This document shows, piece by piece, positions 37,664 through 48,276 of a stretch of DNA of 64,000 nucleotides; positions within the stretch are counted from its first letter, which is position 1, and each line of letters starts with the position of its first letter. The notes below the pieces were generated by a model, which worked only from the letters and a program-made list of their open reading frames with translations, was not told the origin of the DNA and searched no databases. A program made the translations under genes and the position numbers. Source of the DNA: Litorivivens lipolytica (lineage in GTDB: Bacteria > Pseudomonadota > Gammaproteobacteria > Pseudomonadales > Spongiibacteraceae); the NCBI RefSeq assembly GCF_014191715.1, contig NZ_JACHWY010000001.1, positions 1,240,001-1,304,000 on the forward strand, given 5' to 3'.

Positions 37664-38308
37664 CTACGCCTTCCTCAGAAGGTAACGCAACAGTAATGCG
37701 AGGACTTCTGCCCTGAAGGATTCGTCACCCAGAGCCTGCGGACGCTCCCGCAGGGCCGCCGTTAACGCGCCCTCCAGGGTATGACGGGCGAGAAAGGCCT
37801 GAACATCCCGATCTCCCACTTGCAGGCGATCCGCGTGCTGCGCCAGAAACTGGCTGAACCAATCGGCCCAGGAGGGATTGGACTCAGCCTGGGTGCGCTG
37901 ATTCACCCGCTCGCGCACATCCAGTGCCTGATGGTACTGCTGGTAGAAGTCCGGGTTCATTTGATAGAGGCGCTGCAGAAAATCGGCTTCCATAGCAATA
38001 ATCGCACGCAAGGTATCTTCAAAGGATTCGCTGGAGAGCTTCCAAATACGCTTGAATTCCGCGCTCGCCTGATCGGCCAGCTCCGCCAGCTGATCCTCAT
38101 AGACTTCTGCCAGCACCGCTTCCTTGTTGGGAAAATACTGGTAGACCGAGGCAATATTGACCCCCGCGACATCGGCAATGCGCTGGGTGGTCAGGCGCTC
38201 GGCACCCTCCTCATCAAGAATTTTCAAACAGGCTTCGCGAATGGCTCGCACCAATTCCGCCGAGCGGCTTTGTTTCGGGCGTTTGCGGGCGCGGGGCAGC
38301 TCAGTCAT
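37664..38308 (-). CDS. TetR/AcrR family regulator
   Basis: A 214-residue repressor. The basic N-terminus RARKRPKQSRS leads to a helix-turn-helix with TTQRIADVAGVNIASVYQYF at about 40-60, then the helical ligand domain. It is divergent from the sulfotransferase gene, and a 6-3-6 palindrome lies just before that gene, so it may control the 38474-41872 group. Confidence 0.87.
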   Translation of the reverse strand: MTELPRARKRPKQSRSAELVRAIREACLKILDEEGAERLTTQRIADVAGVNIASVYQYFPNKEAVLAEVYEDQLAELADQASAEFKRIWKLSSESFEDTLRAIIAMEADFLQRLYQMNPDFYQQYHQALDVRERVNQRTQAESNPSWADWFSQFLAQHADRLQVGDRDVQAFLARHTLEGALTAALRERPQALGDESFRAEVLALLLRYLLRKA

Positions 38309-38444
38309 GACGGCCCGCTTCCAGAAAAATGTAAGTATTCCTGAGATTTCTCATAAATTCTTTTATTTTCATGCAGTTAAAAACACAAAAACCGCAGTTG
38401 TCAGTCGCAAAGGGGCTTTTTAGATTGTAGCCACTAGCCACTTG

Positions 38445-38459
38445 ATCAATCACATTGAT
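38445..38459. promoter_or_regulatory. Palindrome upstream of sulfotransferase gene
   Basis: ATCAAT-CAC-ATTGAT is a perfect 6-3-6 palindrome 15 bases before the sulfotransferase start, in the divergent region with the TetR gene. Candidate operator. Confidence 0.4.
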
Positions 38460-38473
38460 GCTTAAGGTAAACC

Positions 38474-39610
38474 ATGTACTTTGACTTTGACTATTACTGG
38501 CGCGTTATTCGCTACGTCTGGGGCTTGAAGCAATGGCCCAAACGTCGCCAGCTGCTGTTCCGGCTGCTGGTAATCACACCAATACTGACCCTGTTTCATA
38601 CCGTCTGTTTTCTGTTGGACTATCTACTGTTTCCCAAACTCTGGTTCCAGCAGGTGAAAACACCGGTGTTTGTGGTCGGCCACGCCCGCAGCGGCACTAC
38701 CCTGATGCATCGACTGATGTCTGCGGACGGCGATCGTTTCAGCTACTTTCTTTATTGGGAAACCTTTTTCCCCTCCCTGCTGCAGAAAAAAGTCATTCGC
38801 CTGCTAGGCAAACTCGACGCCCTGTTCGGCAGCCCTATTTTTAAAAAGCTACAGGCTTGGGATGAGAAAACCTTCGGCCCCTTCCGCCATATGCACGATA
38901 TGAGCTTGTGGAACTCCGAGGAAGATCAATTTGTGATGCGCGCGGCCTTCGTAACCCAGCAATGGGCGACGGATCTGCCGGTCATGGATGTGATCGATAT
39001 CTTCCACGTGGACCAGATGCCCGCCAAACGCAAACGCTGGCTGCATCACTATAAAGAGTGCGTCAAACGCCAACTGCTGCTGAATGGGGGCGATAGAATT
39101 CACCTGAGCAAAAACCCGGTGATGAGCGGCTGGGTCGGCTCACTGATCGAAACCTTCCCCGATGCCAAAATTGTGGTGATGATGCGCGATCCCAGCCAAT
39201 GCATTCCAAGCCTTTTGAAACTGGTCGAAAAGTCCTGGCAGCATCAGGGCTGGAAGAAGGCTGACTATCAGTCATCCCTCGACGTACTTCGCAATCTGTC
39301 TTTTGAAACCTTCCACAATCCCGCCCAGCAACTGGCGGCCAATCCACAGACCCCACAGATTGTGGTCGACTACCGGGACATTACCCGTTCGCCGCGCGAA
39401 ACCGTCCATGCCGTGTACAAGGCGCTGGGCCTGGAACTCTCGGAACATTTTGATCGCTATTTGCAGGCGCAGGCCGAGCGCGAGAAAAATCATGCCTCGA
39501 AATTTGAATACAGCCTGGGTGAATACGCTCTGACCAGCGACACCATCGAACAGGAATTGAAAGACTTTTACGATCATTATCAGTGGCCTCGCAGCAGCGA
39601 TGCGGCCTGA
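38474..39610 (+). CDS. PAPS-dependent sulfotransferase family protein
   Basis: A 378-residue protein with the PAPS 5'-phosphosulfate loop VFVVGHARSGTTLMHRLM at 65-82 and the 3'-phosphate region KNPVMSGWVG then VVMMRDPSQCIPS. A hydrophobic segment at 33-52 may anchor it to the membrane. It would transfer sulfate to a hydroxyl group of a lipid or steroid-like molecule. First gene of a run with DUF1214 and SDR genes. Confidence 0.88.
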   Translation: MYFDFDYYWRVIRYVWGLKQWPKRRQLLFRLLVITPILTLFHTVCFLLDYLLFPKLWFQQVKTPVFVVGHARSGTTLMHRLMSADGDRFSYFLYWETFFPSLLQKKVIRLLGKLDALFGSPIFKKLQAWDEKTFGPFRHMHDMSLWNSEEDQFVMRAAFVTQQWATDLPVMDVIDIFHVDQMPAKRKRWLHHYKECVKRQLLLNGGDRIHLSKNPVMSGWVGSLIETFPDAKIVVMMRDPSQCIPSLLKLVEKSWQHQGWKKADYQSSLDVLRNLSFETFHNPAQQLAANPQTPQIVVDYRDITRSPRETVHAVYKALGLELSEHFDRYLQAQAEREKNHASKFEYSLGEYALTSDTIEQELKDFYDHYQWPRSSDAA

Positions 39611-39625
39611 GAGATGGAGCACACC

Positions 39626-41002
39626 ATGACCGACGACAATAAGGAAATGAAACAACAACTGCGCGCGGCCTTTGACGACATGATTCAGTTTTTTCAGGAA
39701 GCCCGCGATGCCATCGATACGCCCGAGCTTTACCCGGCCCCGCCCACCGAACGCAACCTCGCCGAGGGCTACCGTTATATGCTGGGTTTCATGCTCAGCG
39801 GCATAGAGCGCTCGCTGGCCGACCCGCTCTACCCGCGCTTTCGCCGCGCCATCCAGCCCACCAACCGGGCCACGATTGATAACGCCGACGCGGTCTATCT
39901 GATGGCGGAAATTGATGGCAACTACAGCTATCGGGTACGGGGAAAAGCCAAGGACACGCGTCATTGGCGCGGTGAACAACCGGCCGACGGAGTGACCGCT
40001 CCGCAATATATTATTTTCGAGCTGTCCAGTGGTTACGCCGGGGACTCCGGCAAGCTCTCGGAAATGAAACCCGGCTCACGCATCAATACCGGCACCCTCG
40101 ACAGCAGTCAGATCGCCGTGGATGCCAATGGTGAATTCGAGATTCTGATCGCCCCGACAAAACCCGTTGGTTACGAGGGTAATTTTATTCCCAGCAAGCG
40201 GGTCAGCCACAACACCGAATACGTGGGTCGCTTCCTCACTTGTCGCGAGTTATTCCACGATTGGGAATATCAGGATGTGATGGATCTGGAAATTCTGCGA
40301 CTCGACTGTGAACAGGACATAAAGCCCCCCATCACCGCCAACGAGGCCGCTCAGTTGATGCGTAATGTCGGCGAAATCGCCCGCAATCAGGTGCATTTCT
40401 GGAACGCCTTCAACGCCATCACGCTAGAAACCTATGGCAAAATTCCCGGCGGCATCAGTGACAAGATGGGCATGGATCGGCCCTTTATGCCGGTCAACGA
40501 TATGAATCCGCCCAACGCCCTCGGCATTGCAACCGGCGGTGGCCAGAGCAGTAATATCTATGCGGGCGGGACGTATCTGTTAGATGACAACGAAGCCCTG
40601 ATCATCGAAACCCATACCCCAGTAGAACCGGCCTTTATGGGTTTTCATCTGGCCAACCTGTGGGGCGAGTCGCTGGATTTCGAAAGTTACCCCTCGAATA
40701 TTAATGCCCACTTTCTCGATCGCGATAAGGATGGCGGCTATCGCTGGGTGGTGTGTCACAAGGATCCGGGTATTGCCAACTGGGTAAGCACGACTGGCCT
40801 GCCTCACGGTTATACCTCGATGCGCTGGACCTATCCCTCTCCGCCTCCGAAAGAGCAGTGGCCAACGTTAAAAGTCGAGAAAGTAGCCTTCGATGAAATC
40901 CGTAGCAAACTGCCTGAGGCAAGAATCGTCAGCGAAGCGGAGCGCGCCGAACAGCGGCTGATCCGACATCGCCATGTGCAGCGTCGTTATCGCCAATACT
41001 GA
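39626..41002 (+). CDS. DUF1214 domain protein
   Basis: A 458-residue soluble protein. The C-terminal half carries the DUF1214 pattern with ANLWGESLDFE and GYRWVVCHKDPGIANWVST, and the N-terminal 100 residues are helical. No catalytic residues can be named. DUF1214 genes are often next to sulfotransferase genes in lipid- or steroid-using bacteria, as here. ATG 39626 follows GGAG; an in-frame ATG is at 39614. Confidence 0.75.
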   Translation: MTDDNKEMKQQLRAAFDDMIQFFQEARDAIDTPELYPAPPTERNLAEGYRYMLGFMLSGIERSLADPLYPRFRRAIQPTNRATIDNADAVYLMAEIDGNYSYRVRGKAKDTRHWRGEQPADGVTAPQYIIFELSSGYAGDSGKLSEMKPGSRINTGTLDSSQIAVDANGEFEILIAPTKPVGYEGNFIPSKRVSHNTEYVGRFLTCRELFHDWEYQDVMDLEILRLDCEQDIKPPITANEAAQLMRNVGEIARNQVHFWNAFNAITLETYGKIPGGISDKMGMDRPFMPVNDMNPPNALGIATGGGQSSNIYAGGTYLLDDNEALIIETHTPVEPAFMGFHLANLWGESLDFESYPSNINAHFLDRDKDGGYRWVVCHKDPGIANWVSTTGLPHGYTSMRWTYPSPPPKEQWPTLKVEKVAFDEIRSKLPEARIVSEAERAEQRLIRHRHVQRRYRQY

Positions 41003-41020
41003 GTTAGGAGCACAATAAAA

Positions 41021-41872
41021 ATGAAAACACTGGAAGGAAAAACCGCCTTTATCACTGGCGCCAGCCGCGGCATCGGCCGCGCCATCGCGCAACGTTTCGC
41101 CGCCGAAGGCGCCAATGTCGTGCTCTGCGCGTCGCGACTCGGCGCGCACGGGGACCTTCAAGGCACACTCGAAGAAGCCGTCGATGAGATCAATGCCAGC
41201 GGCGGCAAGGCGGCGGCGGAAGTCTGCAACCTGCTCGACGAAGCCGCCCGCGCTGATCTCATCCAACGTGCCAGCCAGCATTTTGGGCCCATCGATATTC
41301 TGGTGAATAACGCTGCCACCTCCGTTATGAATATGCCCAGCCTGATCAGCACCAAACACCGCAACCGCATGTTCGACCTGAACGTCAATGTGCCCGTCGA
41401 ATTAACGCAGCAAGCCCTGCCGGGAATGCGCGAGCGCGGCGCGGGCTGGGTGCTAAATCTTTCCAGCGCCACTACCGACCAACCTGTAGTGCCCTATCGC
41501 GACAGCCGTGAAGCGGCCTTAGTCATCGGCGCCTACGGTGCCAGCAAGGCTGCCCTCGCCCGCTACAGTGAAGCACTCGCCCACGAATTAGCACCGGAAA
41601 AAATCTACGTGAATACGCTGGCTCCCGAAGCCATCGTCCTCACCTCGGGAGCGGACTATGTGCGCGACATTGCGCGCAAGAATCCGGATATGGTCGAGCC
41701 GGTTGAGATGATGGCCGAAGCGGCGCTGGCGTTGTGTTCCAAATCGCTGGTCGGTCTCACGGCTTACAGCCGACAGCTCGTTCACATGCTGGGTCTTGAG
41801 GTGATGTCGCTATGTGGTAGCGAGAAAATCGGCGATGCCTTTGCGGCAGCCGATGTGGATGCCACCGCCTGA
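41021..41872 (+). CDS. Short-chain dehydrogenase/reductase
   Basis: A 283-residue SDR with GASRGIGRA at 13-21, NNAA, SSAT and the YGASKAALARY catalytic pair. TTAGGAG precedes the ATG. It probably oxidises a hydroxyl made by the neighbouring enzymes. Third gene of the sulfotransferase run, 18 bases after DUF1214. Confidence 0.87.
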   Translation: MKTLEGKTAFITGASRGIGRAIAQRFAAEGANVVLCASRLGAHGDLQGTLEEAVDEINASGGKAAAEVCNLLDEAARADLIQRASQHFGPIDILVNNAATSVMNMPSLISTKHRNRMFDLNVNVPVELTQQALPGMRERGAGWVLNLSSATTDQPVVPYRDSREAALVIGAYGASKAALARYSEALAHELAPEKIYVNTLAPEAIVLTSGADYVRDIARKNPDMVEPVEMMAEAALALCSKSLVGLTAYSRQLVHMLGLEVMSLCGSEKIGDAFAAADVDATA

Positions 41873-41935
41873 GACTGGCAATCGACCACCGGCATCCGCA
41901 AAATAGGCGGGCATTTACACTAGGACTTAACGACC

Positions 41936-42556
41936 TTGTACGCCCGCTTTTTTCTACTTTTAGCCATGTTCGCAGCATTGCCAGCCAGTGCCTGCAACCT
42001 GTCGGCCTCAACTCTGGTGGCACGGTATACGGTGTCACATACCAATGGCGATTCTCACCCGCTGGTGCTCTGGCGCGCCAATCATCAAGTGGTTCAGCAG
42101 CGCCCTGATCGCGGCATCAGCGATTACTGGCAGTGGCTGCGCAACGGCAGCTTTACCCACACCCGCTATTTCGAACACTTTGCCCGTGGCGTGGAAATGC
42201 CACTGCAACTGGATGAGTGGTCGCCGCGCTGGCAGCTACTGTCTTCGGAAGCGCTCGAAAAAATGACACTGCAAAGCCAGAAAGGCGACGGCTGCAAACT
42301 GACGCAAAAGTATCATCGTCCACTACCGGGCGGCGATTTAACGGTCTGGTGGAACCCCTATCTGAAACTCGTGGTCTTGTTGAACCGGCAAAAGAGCGGC
42401 GAATCTACCACCATGAAGCTGGTAGATTTCGATACAGACAGCAAGGTGGTAAGCGAATTTATTGCCGATCTGCAGGAATTGCCGACAAGGCCACTGGCTG
42501 AGATTCAGAAAGAAGCGCGATTTATTGATGCCGTGCTAGATCGGGGAGTGAACTGA
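41936..42556 (+). CDS. Exported hypothetical protein
   Basis: A 206-residue protein beginning with TTG at 41936 (AGGAC upstream). It has a signal peptide ending near PASAC at residue 20, so it could be periplasmic or lipidated. It contains a few aromatic-rich stretches (DYWQWLRNGSFTHTRYFEH) and no recognised domain. It stands alone, 63 bases after the SDR stop. Confidence 0.65.
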   Translation: MYARFFLLLAMFAALPASACNLSASTLVARYTVSHTNGDSHPLVLWRANHQVVQQRPDRGISDYWQWLRNGSFTHTRYFEHFARGVEMPLQLDEWSPRWQLLSSEALEKMTLQSQKGDGCKLTQKYHRPLPGGDLTVWWNPYLKLVVLLNRQKSGESTTMKLVDFDTDSKVVSEFIADLQELPTRPLAEIQKEARFIDAVLDRGVN

Positions 42557-42681
42557 TACCGGCATAAAAATCGTCAGGCCTCAAAGGCAGGCAGAACAAC
42601 GTGTCCAAAATTTCATGGCAAGCCTTCCCTTATCGCGGTGAACTGGAGTGATCGCAGTTTGATAACAAGAAGGACAGCGCC

Positions 42682-43863
42682 ATGACCCAGCTCGATTACC
42701 GTATTTTCGACGCCGACCACCACTACTACGAAGCCGAAGATGCCTTTACTCGCCATATGGATCCAAAAATGCGGCGCCGCTGCATGCAGTGGGCTGACGT
42801 TGATGGCAAACGCAAACTCATGGTCGGCGGCAAACTCTGCCCCTTTATTCCCAACCCGACCTTCGATCCGGTCGCCAAGCCCGGCTGCATGGATCAGTTT
42901 TTCCGTGCAAAAAACCCGGAAGGTAAAGGGCTAAAGGAACTGTTCGGCGAGCTGGAGCCCATTCGCCCGGAATACCGCGATCGCGACGCCCGGGTGGCGC
43001 TGATGGATAAACAGGGCATCGAAGCCATGTTTATGTTCCCGACACTCGGGGTCGGAATGGAACAGGCGCTGAAAGACGATCCCGAGGCTATTTGTGCGGC
43101 GTTTTACGCCTTTAACCGCTGGCTCGAAGAAGACTGGGGCTGCAACTATCTGGACCGTATTTTCGCCGCACCCTATATCAGTCTGGTCGATCCGGACTTT
43201 GCGGTAAGCGAACTCGAATGGGCGCTTGAGCACGATGTGCGCGTGGTCGTCATGCGCTCGGGCCCGGTGATGCTGCCGACGGGCAACCGCAGTCTCGGCC
43301 ATCCGGATCACGACAAGTTCTGGGCGCTGGCCTCACAAAGCGGTATTACCGTTGCCTTCCACTCCGGCGACTCCGGTTATCACAGCTTTAATGAATTCTG
43401 GGGTGAAGGCGGCCACATGAAGGCCTTCGGCACCTCCCTGCTGGGCAGCGTTCTGAGCGCTAATCCGATTTCCGATACGGTTGCATCGCTGGTGATTGAT
43501 GGGGTGTTTGACCGTCACCGCAATCTGCGGGTGGCGACCATAGAATCCGGTTCCAGCTGGGTTAAACCCCTGCTCAAGTCATTGGCCAAAACCTACGGCC
43601 AGTTTCCCCAGGCCTTTTCCCGCGACCCTGCAGAAACCCTGCGCGAGCACGTGTGGGTCTCCCCTTATTACGAAGACGATTTGCAGGAACTGAAAGCAGC
43701 GATCGGCTCGGACCGGATAATTTTTGGCTCGGACTATCCCCACGCAGAAGGCTTGGCCGAACCGGTCAGTTTTATCGAGGATATTGCGGACTTTTCAGCC
43801 GACGAGCAGCGACTGATCATGCGGGACAACGGGATGGCGCTGATCCAGCGCCGCCCCGCCTGA
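42682..43863 (+). CDS. Amidohydrolase 2 family protein
   Basis: A 393-residue TIM-barrel metal hydrolase or decarboxylase. Metal-binding signs are FDADHHYYE at 9-17, the histidine of VAFHSGDSGY, and the aspartate of FGSDYPHAEG near the C-terminus. Members decarboxylate aromatic acids (ACMSD-like) or hydrolyse CoA-linked or lactone substrates; related genes accompany steroid and terpenoid degradation. GAAGGACAG precedes the ATG. Confidence 0.85.
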   Translation: MTQLDYRIFDADHHYYEAEDAFTRHMDPKMRRRCMQWADVDGKRKLMVGGKLCPFIPNPTFDPVAKPGCMDQFFRAKNPEGKGLKELFGELEPIRPEYRDRDARVALMDKQGIEAMFMFPTLGVGMEQALKDDPEAICAAFYAFNRWLEEDWGCNYLDRIFAAPYISLVDPDFAVSELEWALEHDVRVVVMRSGPVMLPTGNRSLGHPDHDKFWALASQSGITVAFHSGDSGYHSFNEFWGEGGHMKAFGTSLLGSVLSANPISDTVASLVIDGVFDRHRNLRVATIESGSSWVKPLLKSLAKTYGQFPQAFSRDPAETLREHVWVSPYYEDDLQELKAAIGSDRIIFGSDYPHAEGLAEPVSFIEDIADFSADEQRLIMRDNGMALIQRRPA

Positions 43864-43897
43864 AGGTCTGATAACCTGAGAGGCTTACCCTAAGGAA

Positions 43898-44251
43898 TTA
43901 ATCGCTGGAATCGCCGCCCGTGATATTGCCGGGACGCTGTGGCATGGTGGGGAAGTTCGCCACCTTGCCACTGCTGGCGGGCAGTTCGTGGATCTTGCCG
44001 ACGCCTTCCTTCTCCACTTCATCGATACGGATAATGGAGTGCATGGGCACGTAGGAGCGAGTGACCTGGGCAAATTCGTTTTTCAACTTCTCTTCACCCG
44101 GATTCACGATCATCTGACCTTCCTCGCCGAAGACAAATTCTTCCACTTCGAGAAAGCCGTACATCTCACTCTGGTAAATCGCCTTGGCGTACAGCTCATA
44201 CACCTGATTCTGGTTGTAGAAAATCACCTTGTAGATGGGCGTTTTACTCAT
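43898..44251 (-). CDS. DUF1820 family protein
   Basis: A 117-residue soluble protein of the gammaproteobacterial DUF1820 family ([25 protein letters not shown] beginning, split here: [10 protein letters not shown] and VYELYAKAI). Function is unknown. It is usually divergent from miaB, as here. Confidence 0.85.
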   Translation of the reverse strand: MSKTPIYKVIFYNQNQVYELYAKAIYQSEMYGFLEVEEFVFGEEGQMIVNPGEEKLKNEFAQVTRSYVPMHSIIRIDEVEKEGVGKIHELPASSGKVANFPTMPQRPGNITGGDSSD

Positions 44252-44340
44252 TCGCGTACCTGAAACTCGCTGGATCCGAAAAAAGGGCGGCGATAGTAGC
44301 ACATTTGCCCATTTGTCGCGCAAAAAATCAGCAATCCCGC

Positions 44341-44370
44341 TTGGGCGTTTCGGGCCCTCATCTGTATAAT
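44341..44370 (+). promoter_or_regulatory. Probable promoter of miaB
   Basis: A perfect TATAAT at 44365-44370 is preceded by TTGGGC (44341-44346) at 18 bases. It lies about 55 bases before the miaB start. Confidence 0.5.
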
Positions 44371-44424
44371 GGCCGCCCATTTTATACACAGCGCCTATTA
44401 GAGACTGCGCCAACCCGAGACCCT

Positions 44425-45762
44425 ATGGCCGACGCCCCGAAAAAGCTTTACATCAAAACCCACGGTTGCCAGATGAATGAGTACGACTCCGCCCGTATTC
44501 AGGACTTGCTGGGGGTATCGCACGGCCTCGAACCTACGGATAACCCGGACGAAGCCGACGTTTTGCTGCTCAATACCTGCTCAATCCGGGAAAAAGCTCA
44601 GGAAAAGGTCTTCCACCAACTGGGACGCTGGAAGCAACTCAAAGACAAGAACCCCAATCTGGTGATTGGCGTGGGCGGCTGTGTCGCCAGTCAGGAAGGC
44701 TCGGATATCGGCCAGCGCGCTCCTTACGTGGACGTGATCTTTGGCCCCCAGACCCTGCACCGGGTGCCGGACATGCTCAAAAGCCGCAAGCCCGACGGCC
44801 CGATTGTGGTGGATGTGACTTTCCCGGAAATCGAGAAATTCGACCGACTGCCTGAACCCTCGGTGGAAGGCCCCAGCGCTTTTGTCTCGATCATGGAAGG
44901 CTGTTCCAAATACTGCACGTTTTGCGTGGTGCCCTATACCCGCGGCGAGGAAGTGAGTCGCCCGCTGGAACAGGTGATTGCGGAAGTGGAATCCCTGGCC
45001 GAGCGCGGCGTGCGTGAGGTCAATCTGCTGGGACAGAACGTGAATGCCTACCGCGGCGCGACTTCAGATGGCGATATCGTGGATTTCGCCGAGTTGCTGG
45101 GCTTTGTCGCGGCCATCCCCGGTATCGATCGCATCCGTTATACCACCTCACACCCGGTGGAGTTCTCCGATGCCTTGATCGAGGCCTACCGACATATTCC
45201 CCAGCTGGTGAATCACCTCCACCTGCCGGTACAAAGCGGCTCGGATCGCATTCTCAAGGCCATGAAGCGCGGCCATACCGCTGATGAATACCGGGCTAAA
45301 ATTGCTAAACTCCGGGAAATTCGCCCCGATATCAGCCTTTCATCCGACTTTATTATCGGCTTCCCGGGGGAGACCGAAGAAGACTTCAGCGAAACCATGC
45401 GCCTGATCGGCGATATTGGCTTTGATACCTCTTTCAGCTTTATCTATAGCGCCCGCCCCGGCACCCCGGCGGCCCAGCTGGACGACGATACGCCCGAAGA
45501 GGTCAAGAAACAGCGCCTGCAACTGTTGCAGCAGCGCATCGTGCAAAAGGCCCAGGAAATCAGCCAAAGTATGGTGGGCAGCACCCAGACCGTGCTGGTG
45601 ACCGGTATCTCCAAGAAAGATCCTGGGCAACTTCAGGGCCGTACAGAGAACAACCGCGTGGTGAACTTTAGCGCACAGGATCAATCACTTATCGGCGAGT
45701 TTGCCGAAGTGACCATCCGTGAGGCGCTGCCCAACTCCCTGCGCGGAGAGCTCGTCGCCTAA
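44425..45762 (+). CDS. miaB: tRNA-2-methylthio-N6-dimethylallyladenosine synthase MiaB
   Basis: A radical-SAM methylthiotransferase of 445 residues acting on i6A37 of tRNA. Cluster cysteines are C15, C52, C86 and the radical-SAM set C160, C164, C167 (GCSKYCTFC). A TRAM domain is at the C-terminus. It is a paralogue of rimO in the same window. First gene of the conserved miaB-phoH-ybeY-corC order. Confidence 0.97.
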   Translation: MADAPKKLYIKTHGCQMNEYDSARIQDLLGVSHGLEPTDNPDEADVLLLNTCSIREKAQEKVFHQLGRWKQLKDKNPNLVIGVGGCVASQEGSDIGQRAPYVDVIFGPQTLHRVPDMLKSRKPDGPIVVDVTFPEIEKFDRLPEPSVEGPSAFVSIMEGCSKYCTFCVVPYTRGEEVSRPLEQVIAEVESLAERGVREVNLLGQNVNAYRGATSDGDIVDFAELLGFVAAIPGIDRIRYTTSHPVEFSDALIEAYRHIPQLVNHLHLPVQSGSDRILKAMKRGHTADEYRAKIAKLREIRPDISLSSDFIIGFPGETEEDFSETMRLIGDIGFDTSFSFIYSARPGTPAAQLDDDTPEEVKKQRLQLLQQRIVQKAQEISQSMVGSTQTVLVTGISKKDPGQLQGRTENNRVVNFSAQDQSLIGEFAEVTIREALPNSLRGELVA

Positions 45763-45840
45763 AAAGGTTTGGCGGCACTCAAAACTCGGTTATCCTAAAC
45801 TTATCGAACACGTCTGCGGGACGGAACAACCGGAAACACT

Positions 45841-46839
45841 TTGACTTCAACACCAGTACAAACCGTTCTCACCCTCGAACCCAACGATCCTCACTTATTG
45901 GCGCAACTCTGCGGCCAGTTTGATGAACACCTGCAGCTGATTGAACAGCGCCTCGGTGTGCGCATTGGCGTGCGCGGCAATGCGCTGGCGCTGGAAGGCA
46001 GCCAAAGCGCGGTGGATACAGCGACCGGCGTGATTGAAGGGCTCTACCGCGAGTGCGAAAACGGCGCCGAGCTGAACCCAGAGACCATCCATATCCGCTT
46101 GCAGGAAACCGGACTCGAGCAGCCCCGAGAGGGCGAACCCAATGTCGCTGCCCTCTCCCTGATCCGCACCAAGAACGCCACCATCAAGCCACGCGGCAAA
46201 AACCAGCAGCTCTATGTGAAGGCGATCAAGGCCAACGATATCAACTTCGGTGTGGGCCCGGCGGGCACAGGAAAAACCTATCTGGCGGTGGCCTGCGCCG
46301 TTGAGGCCCTGCTCAATCATCAGGTCGAGCGAATTCTGCTGGTGCGGCCGGCGGTTGAAGCCGGCGAAAAACTGGGCTTTCTGCCCGGCGATCTGGCCCA
46401 GAAAATTGACCCCTACCTGCGCCCACTCTACGACGCCCTCTATGAAATGATGGGCTTTGAAGTGGTCAGCAAACTGATTGAGCGCAATGTGATTGAAATT
46501 GCGCCGCTGGCCTATATGCGCGGCCGCACGCTGAACAATTCCTATATTCTGCTGGACGAAGCCCAAAACACGACCCGAGAGCAAATGAAGATGTTCCTGA
46601 CGCGGATCGGTTTTGGCTCCACCGCCATCGTCACCGGCGATGCCACCCAGATCGACCTGCCGCGCGGCACCCCGTCCGGCCTGACCCACGTGCTGAATGT
46701 ACTGAAAGAAATCGACGGCATCAGCATGACCTTTTTCCAGTCCAAAGACGTGGTGCGCCACCCCTTGGTGCAGCGCATTGTTGAAGCTTACGAGTCCTAC
46801 AACGGCGACGCCGCTTCCTTCGACAAAACCAAGTCATGA
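45841..46839 (+). CDS. ybeZ: PhoH-like ATPase (YbeZ)
   Basis: A 332-residue PhoH-family protein. Walker A is GPAGTGKTY (139-147), Walker B is YILLDEAQN near 234-242. It is a partner of YbeY in rRNA processing and quality control. The start is TTG 45841; no ATG gives the expected N-terminus. It overlaps ybeY by four bases. Confidence 0.93.
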   Translation: MTSTPVQTVLTLEPNDPHLLAQLCGQFDEHLQLIEQRLGVRIGVRGNALALEGSQSAVDTATGVIEGLYRECENGAELNPETIHIRLQETGLEQPREGEPNVAALSLIRTKNATIKPRGKNQQLYVKAIKANDINFGVGPAGTGKTYLAVACAVEALLNHQVERILLVRPAVEAGEKLGFLPGDLAQKIDPYLRPLYDALYEMMGFEVVSKLIERNVIEIAPLAYMRGRTLNNSYILLDEAQNTTREQMKMFLTRIGFGSTAIVTGDATQIDLPRGTPSGLTHVLNVLKEIDGISMTFFQSKDVVRHPLVQRIVEAYESYNGDAASFDKTKS

Positions 46840-47291
46840 ACCTCATCCTCGACCTGCAGAACGCCAGTTCGGTGTCTGCCCCGCCCTCGCTCGCCGACTT
46901 TGAGCGCTGGGTTGGCGCGGCCCTGCATGGCCGACGTGATGAAGCCGAAGTGTCCATTCGGCTGGTGGACGAAGACGAGGGGGCGCAACTGAACGCGCAA
47001 TACCGACAGAAGGACTACGCTACTAATGTCTTGTCCTTTCCGGCGGATCTGCCGCCAGAGCTGGGGCTGCCCCTGCTTGGCGATCTGGTGATCTGCGCGG
47101 GCGTGGTGCAGCGCGAGGCTATTGAGCAGGGCAAGCCGGAAATCGCCCACTGGGCACACATGGTGATTCACGGCACCCTGCACCTGATTGGTTACGACCA
47201 TATTGATGACGCCGATGCCGAGGTGATGGAAGGCCTCGAAATCGGCATTCTGGAAACACTGGAGTTTCCCAACCCCTATCTGGCAAACTAG
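46836..47291 (+). CDS. ybeY: Endoribonuclease YbeY
   Basis: A 151-residue zinc-dependent endoribonuclease for 16S rRNA 3' maturation and ribosome quality control. Zinc ligands are H112, H116 and H122 in [19 protein letters not shown] at 64-71 is another family mark. Overlaps ybeZ by four bases. Confidence 0.96.
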   Translation: MNLILDLQNASSVSAPPSLADFERWVGAALHGRRDEAEVSIRLVDEDEGAQLNAQYRQKDYATNVLSFPADLPPELGLPLLGDLVICAGVVQREAIEQGKPEIAHWAHMVIHGTLHLIGYDHIDDADAEVMEGLEIGILETLEFPNPYLAN

Positions 47292-47349
47292 CCGGCCGGG
47301 CTAACTGCAGCCACAAGAAAGCTCCTACAGGAGGACAGCACACAAATTC

Positions 47350-48222
47350 ATGAGCGACGACCGATCTGGCAACGATTCAGGCGATAAATCCTGGATCGAA
47401 AAAATTGCTCAGGCCTTCGCCGGCGAACCGAGAAACCGCGACGACCTCGTCGATATTCTGCGCATTGCGCGTCAGAACGAGGTTATCGACAGCGACGTAC
47501 TCGGCATCATTGAAGGTGCAATGAATGTAGGGGATATGCAGGCGCGGGAAATAATGGTGCCGCGTCCGCAGATGGTGGTGATCAAAGTTGATCAGCCCTT
47601 CAACGAAATCCTCTCTCTGATTATCAAATCAGCCCACTCCCGCTATCCCGTGATTGGCGAAAGTGCGGATGAAGTGCTGGGCATCCTGTTGGCAAAAGAT
47701 CTTTTGCCGCAGCTACTCAAATCCAACCCCGAAGAAATCGACCTGCAGAGTATCCTCCGTCCGGCCACGCTGGTGCCGGAGAGCAAACGGGTGAATGTGC
47801 TGCTGCGCGACTTCAGGGAAAAACGCAATCACATGGCCGTGGTCATCGACGAGTATGGTGGTGTGGCCGGTCTCGTGACCATTGAGGACGTGCTGGAGCA
47901 GATCGTCGGCGAAATTGAAGACGAGTACGATGAAGACCACGACGCCTTCATTCGTAAAATTGCCGACAACGACTTTATCGTCAAGGCGCTGACCCCCATT
48001 GAAGACTTTAACGAGACCTTCAAAACGGAATTCAGCGACGAAGAGTTCGACACCATCGGCGGTATTATTCTGCAACAGCTCGGCCACCTGCCCAGCCGCA
48101 ATGAAGTCGCCACGATCGAGCGTTGCGAGTTCAAGGTGATCAATGCCGACAACCGGCAAATCCACCTGCTGCGAATGCGTCTGCTCGAAGAAGAAGTCGA
48201 AGAGGCCGAGCTGGTTCAGTAG
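47350..48222 (+). CDS. corC: CorC/HlyC-type CBS domain protein (YbeX)
   Basis: A 290-residue cytoplasmic protein with two CBS domains (about 70-190, including MVPRPQMVVI and DEYGGVAGLVTIEDVLEQIVG) and a C-terminal CorC/HlyC transporter-associated domain. It is linked to magnesium and cobalt efflux and, as YbeX, to ribosome quality. AGGAGGA precedes the start. Confidence 0.93.
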   Translation: MSDDRSGNDSGDKSWIEKIAQAFAGEPRNRDDLVDILRIARQNEVIDSDVLGIIEGAMNVGDMQAREIMVPRPQMVVIKVDQPFNEILSLIIKSAHSRYPVIGESADEVLGILLAKDLLPQLLKSNPEEIDLQSILRPATLVPESKRVNVLLRDFREKRNHMAVVIDEYGGVAGLVTIEDVLEQIVGEIEDEYDEDHDAFIRKIADNDFIVKALTPIEDFNETFKTEFSDEEFDTIGGIILQQLGHLPSRNEVATIERCEFKVINADNRQIHLLRMRLLEEEVEEAELVQ

Positions 48223-48276
48223 TCGGCTAAATGCTAGGCTCAGCGGCATTCATTGTTTGCTGCTGAGCCTGACTTT

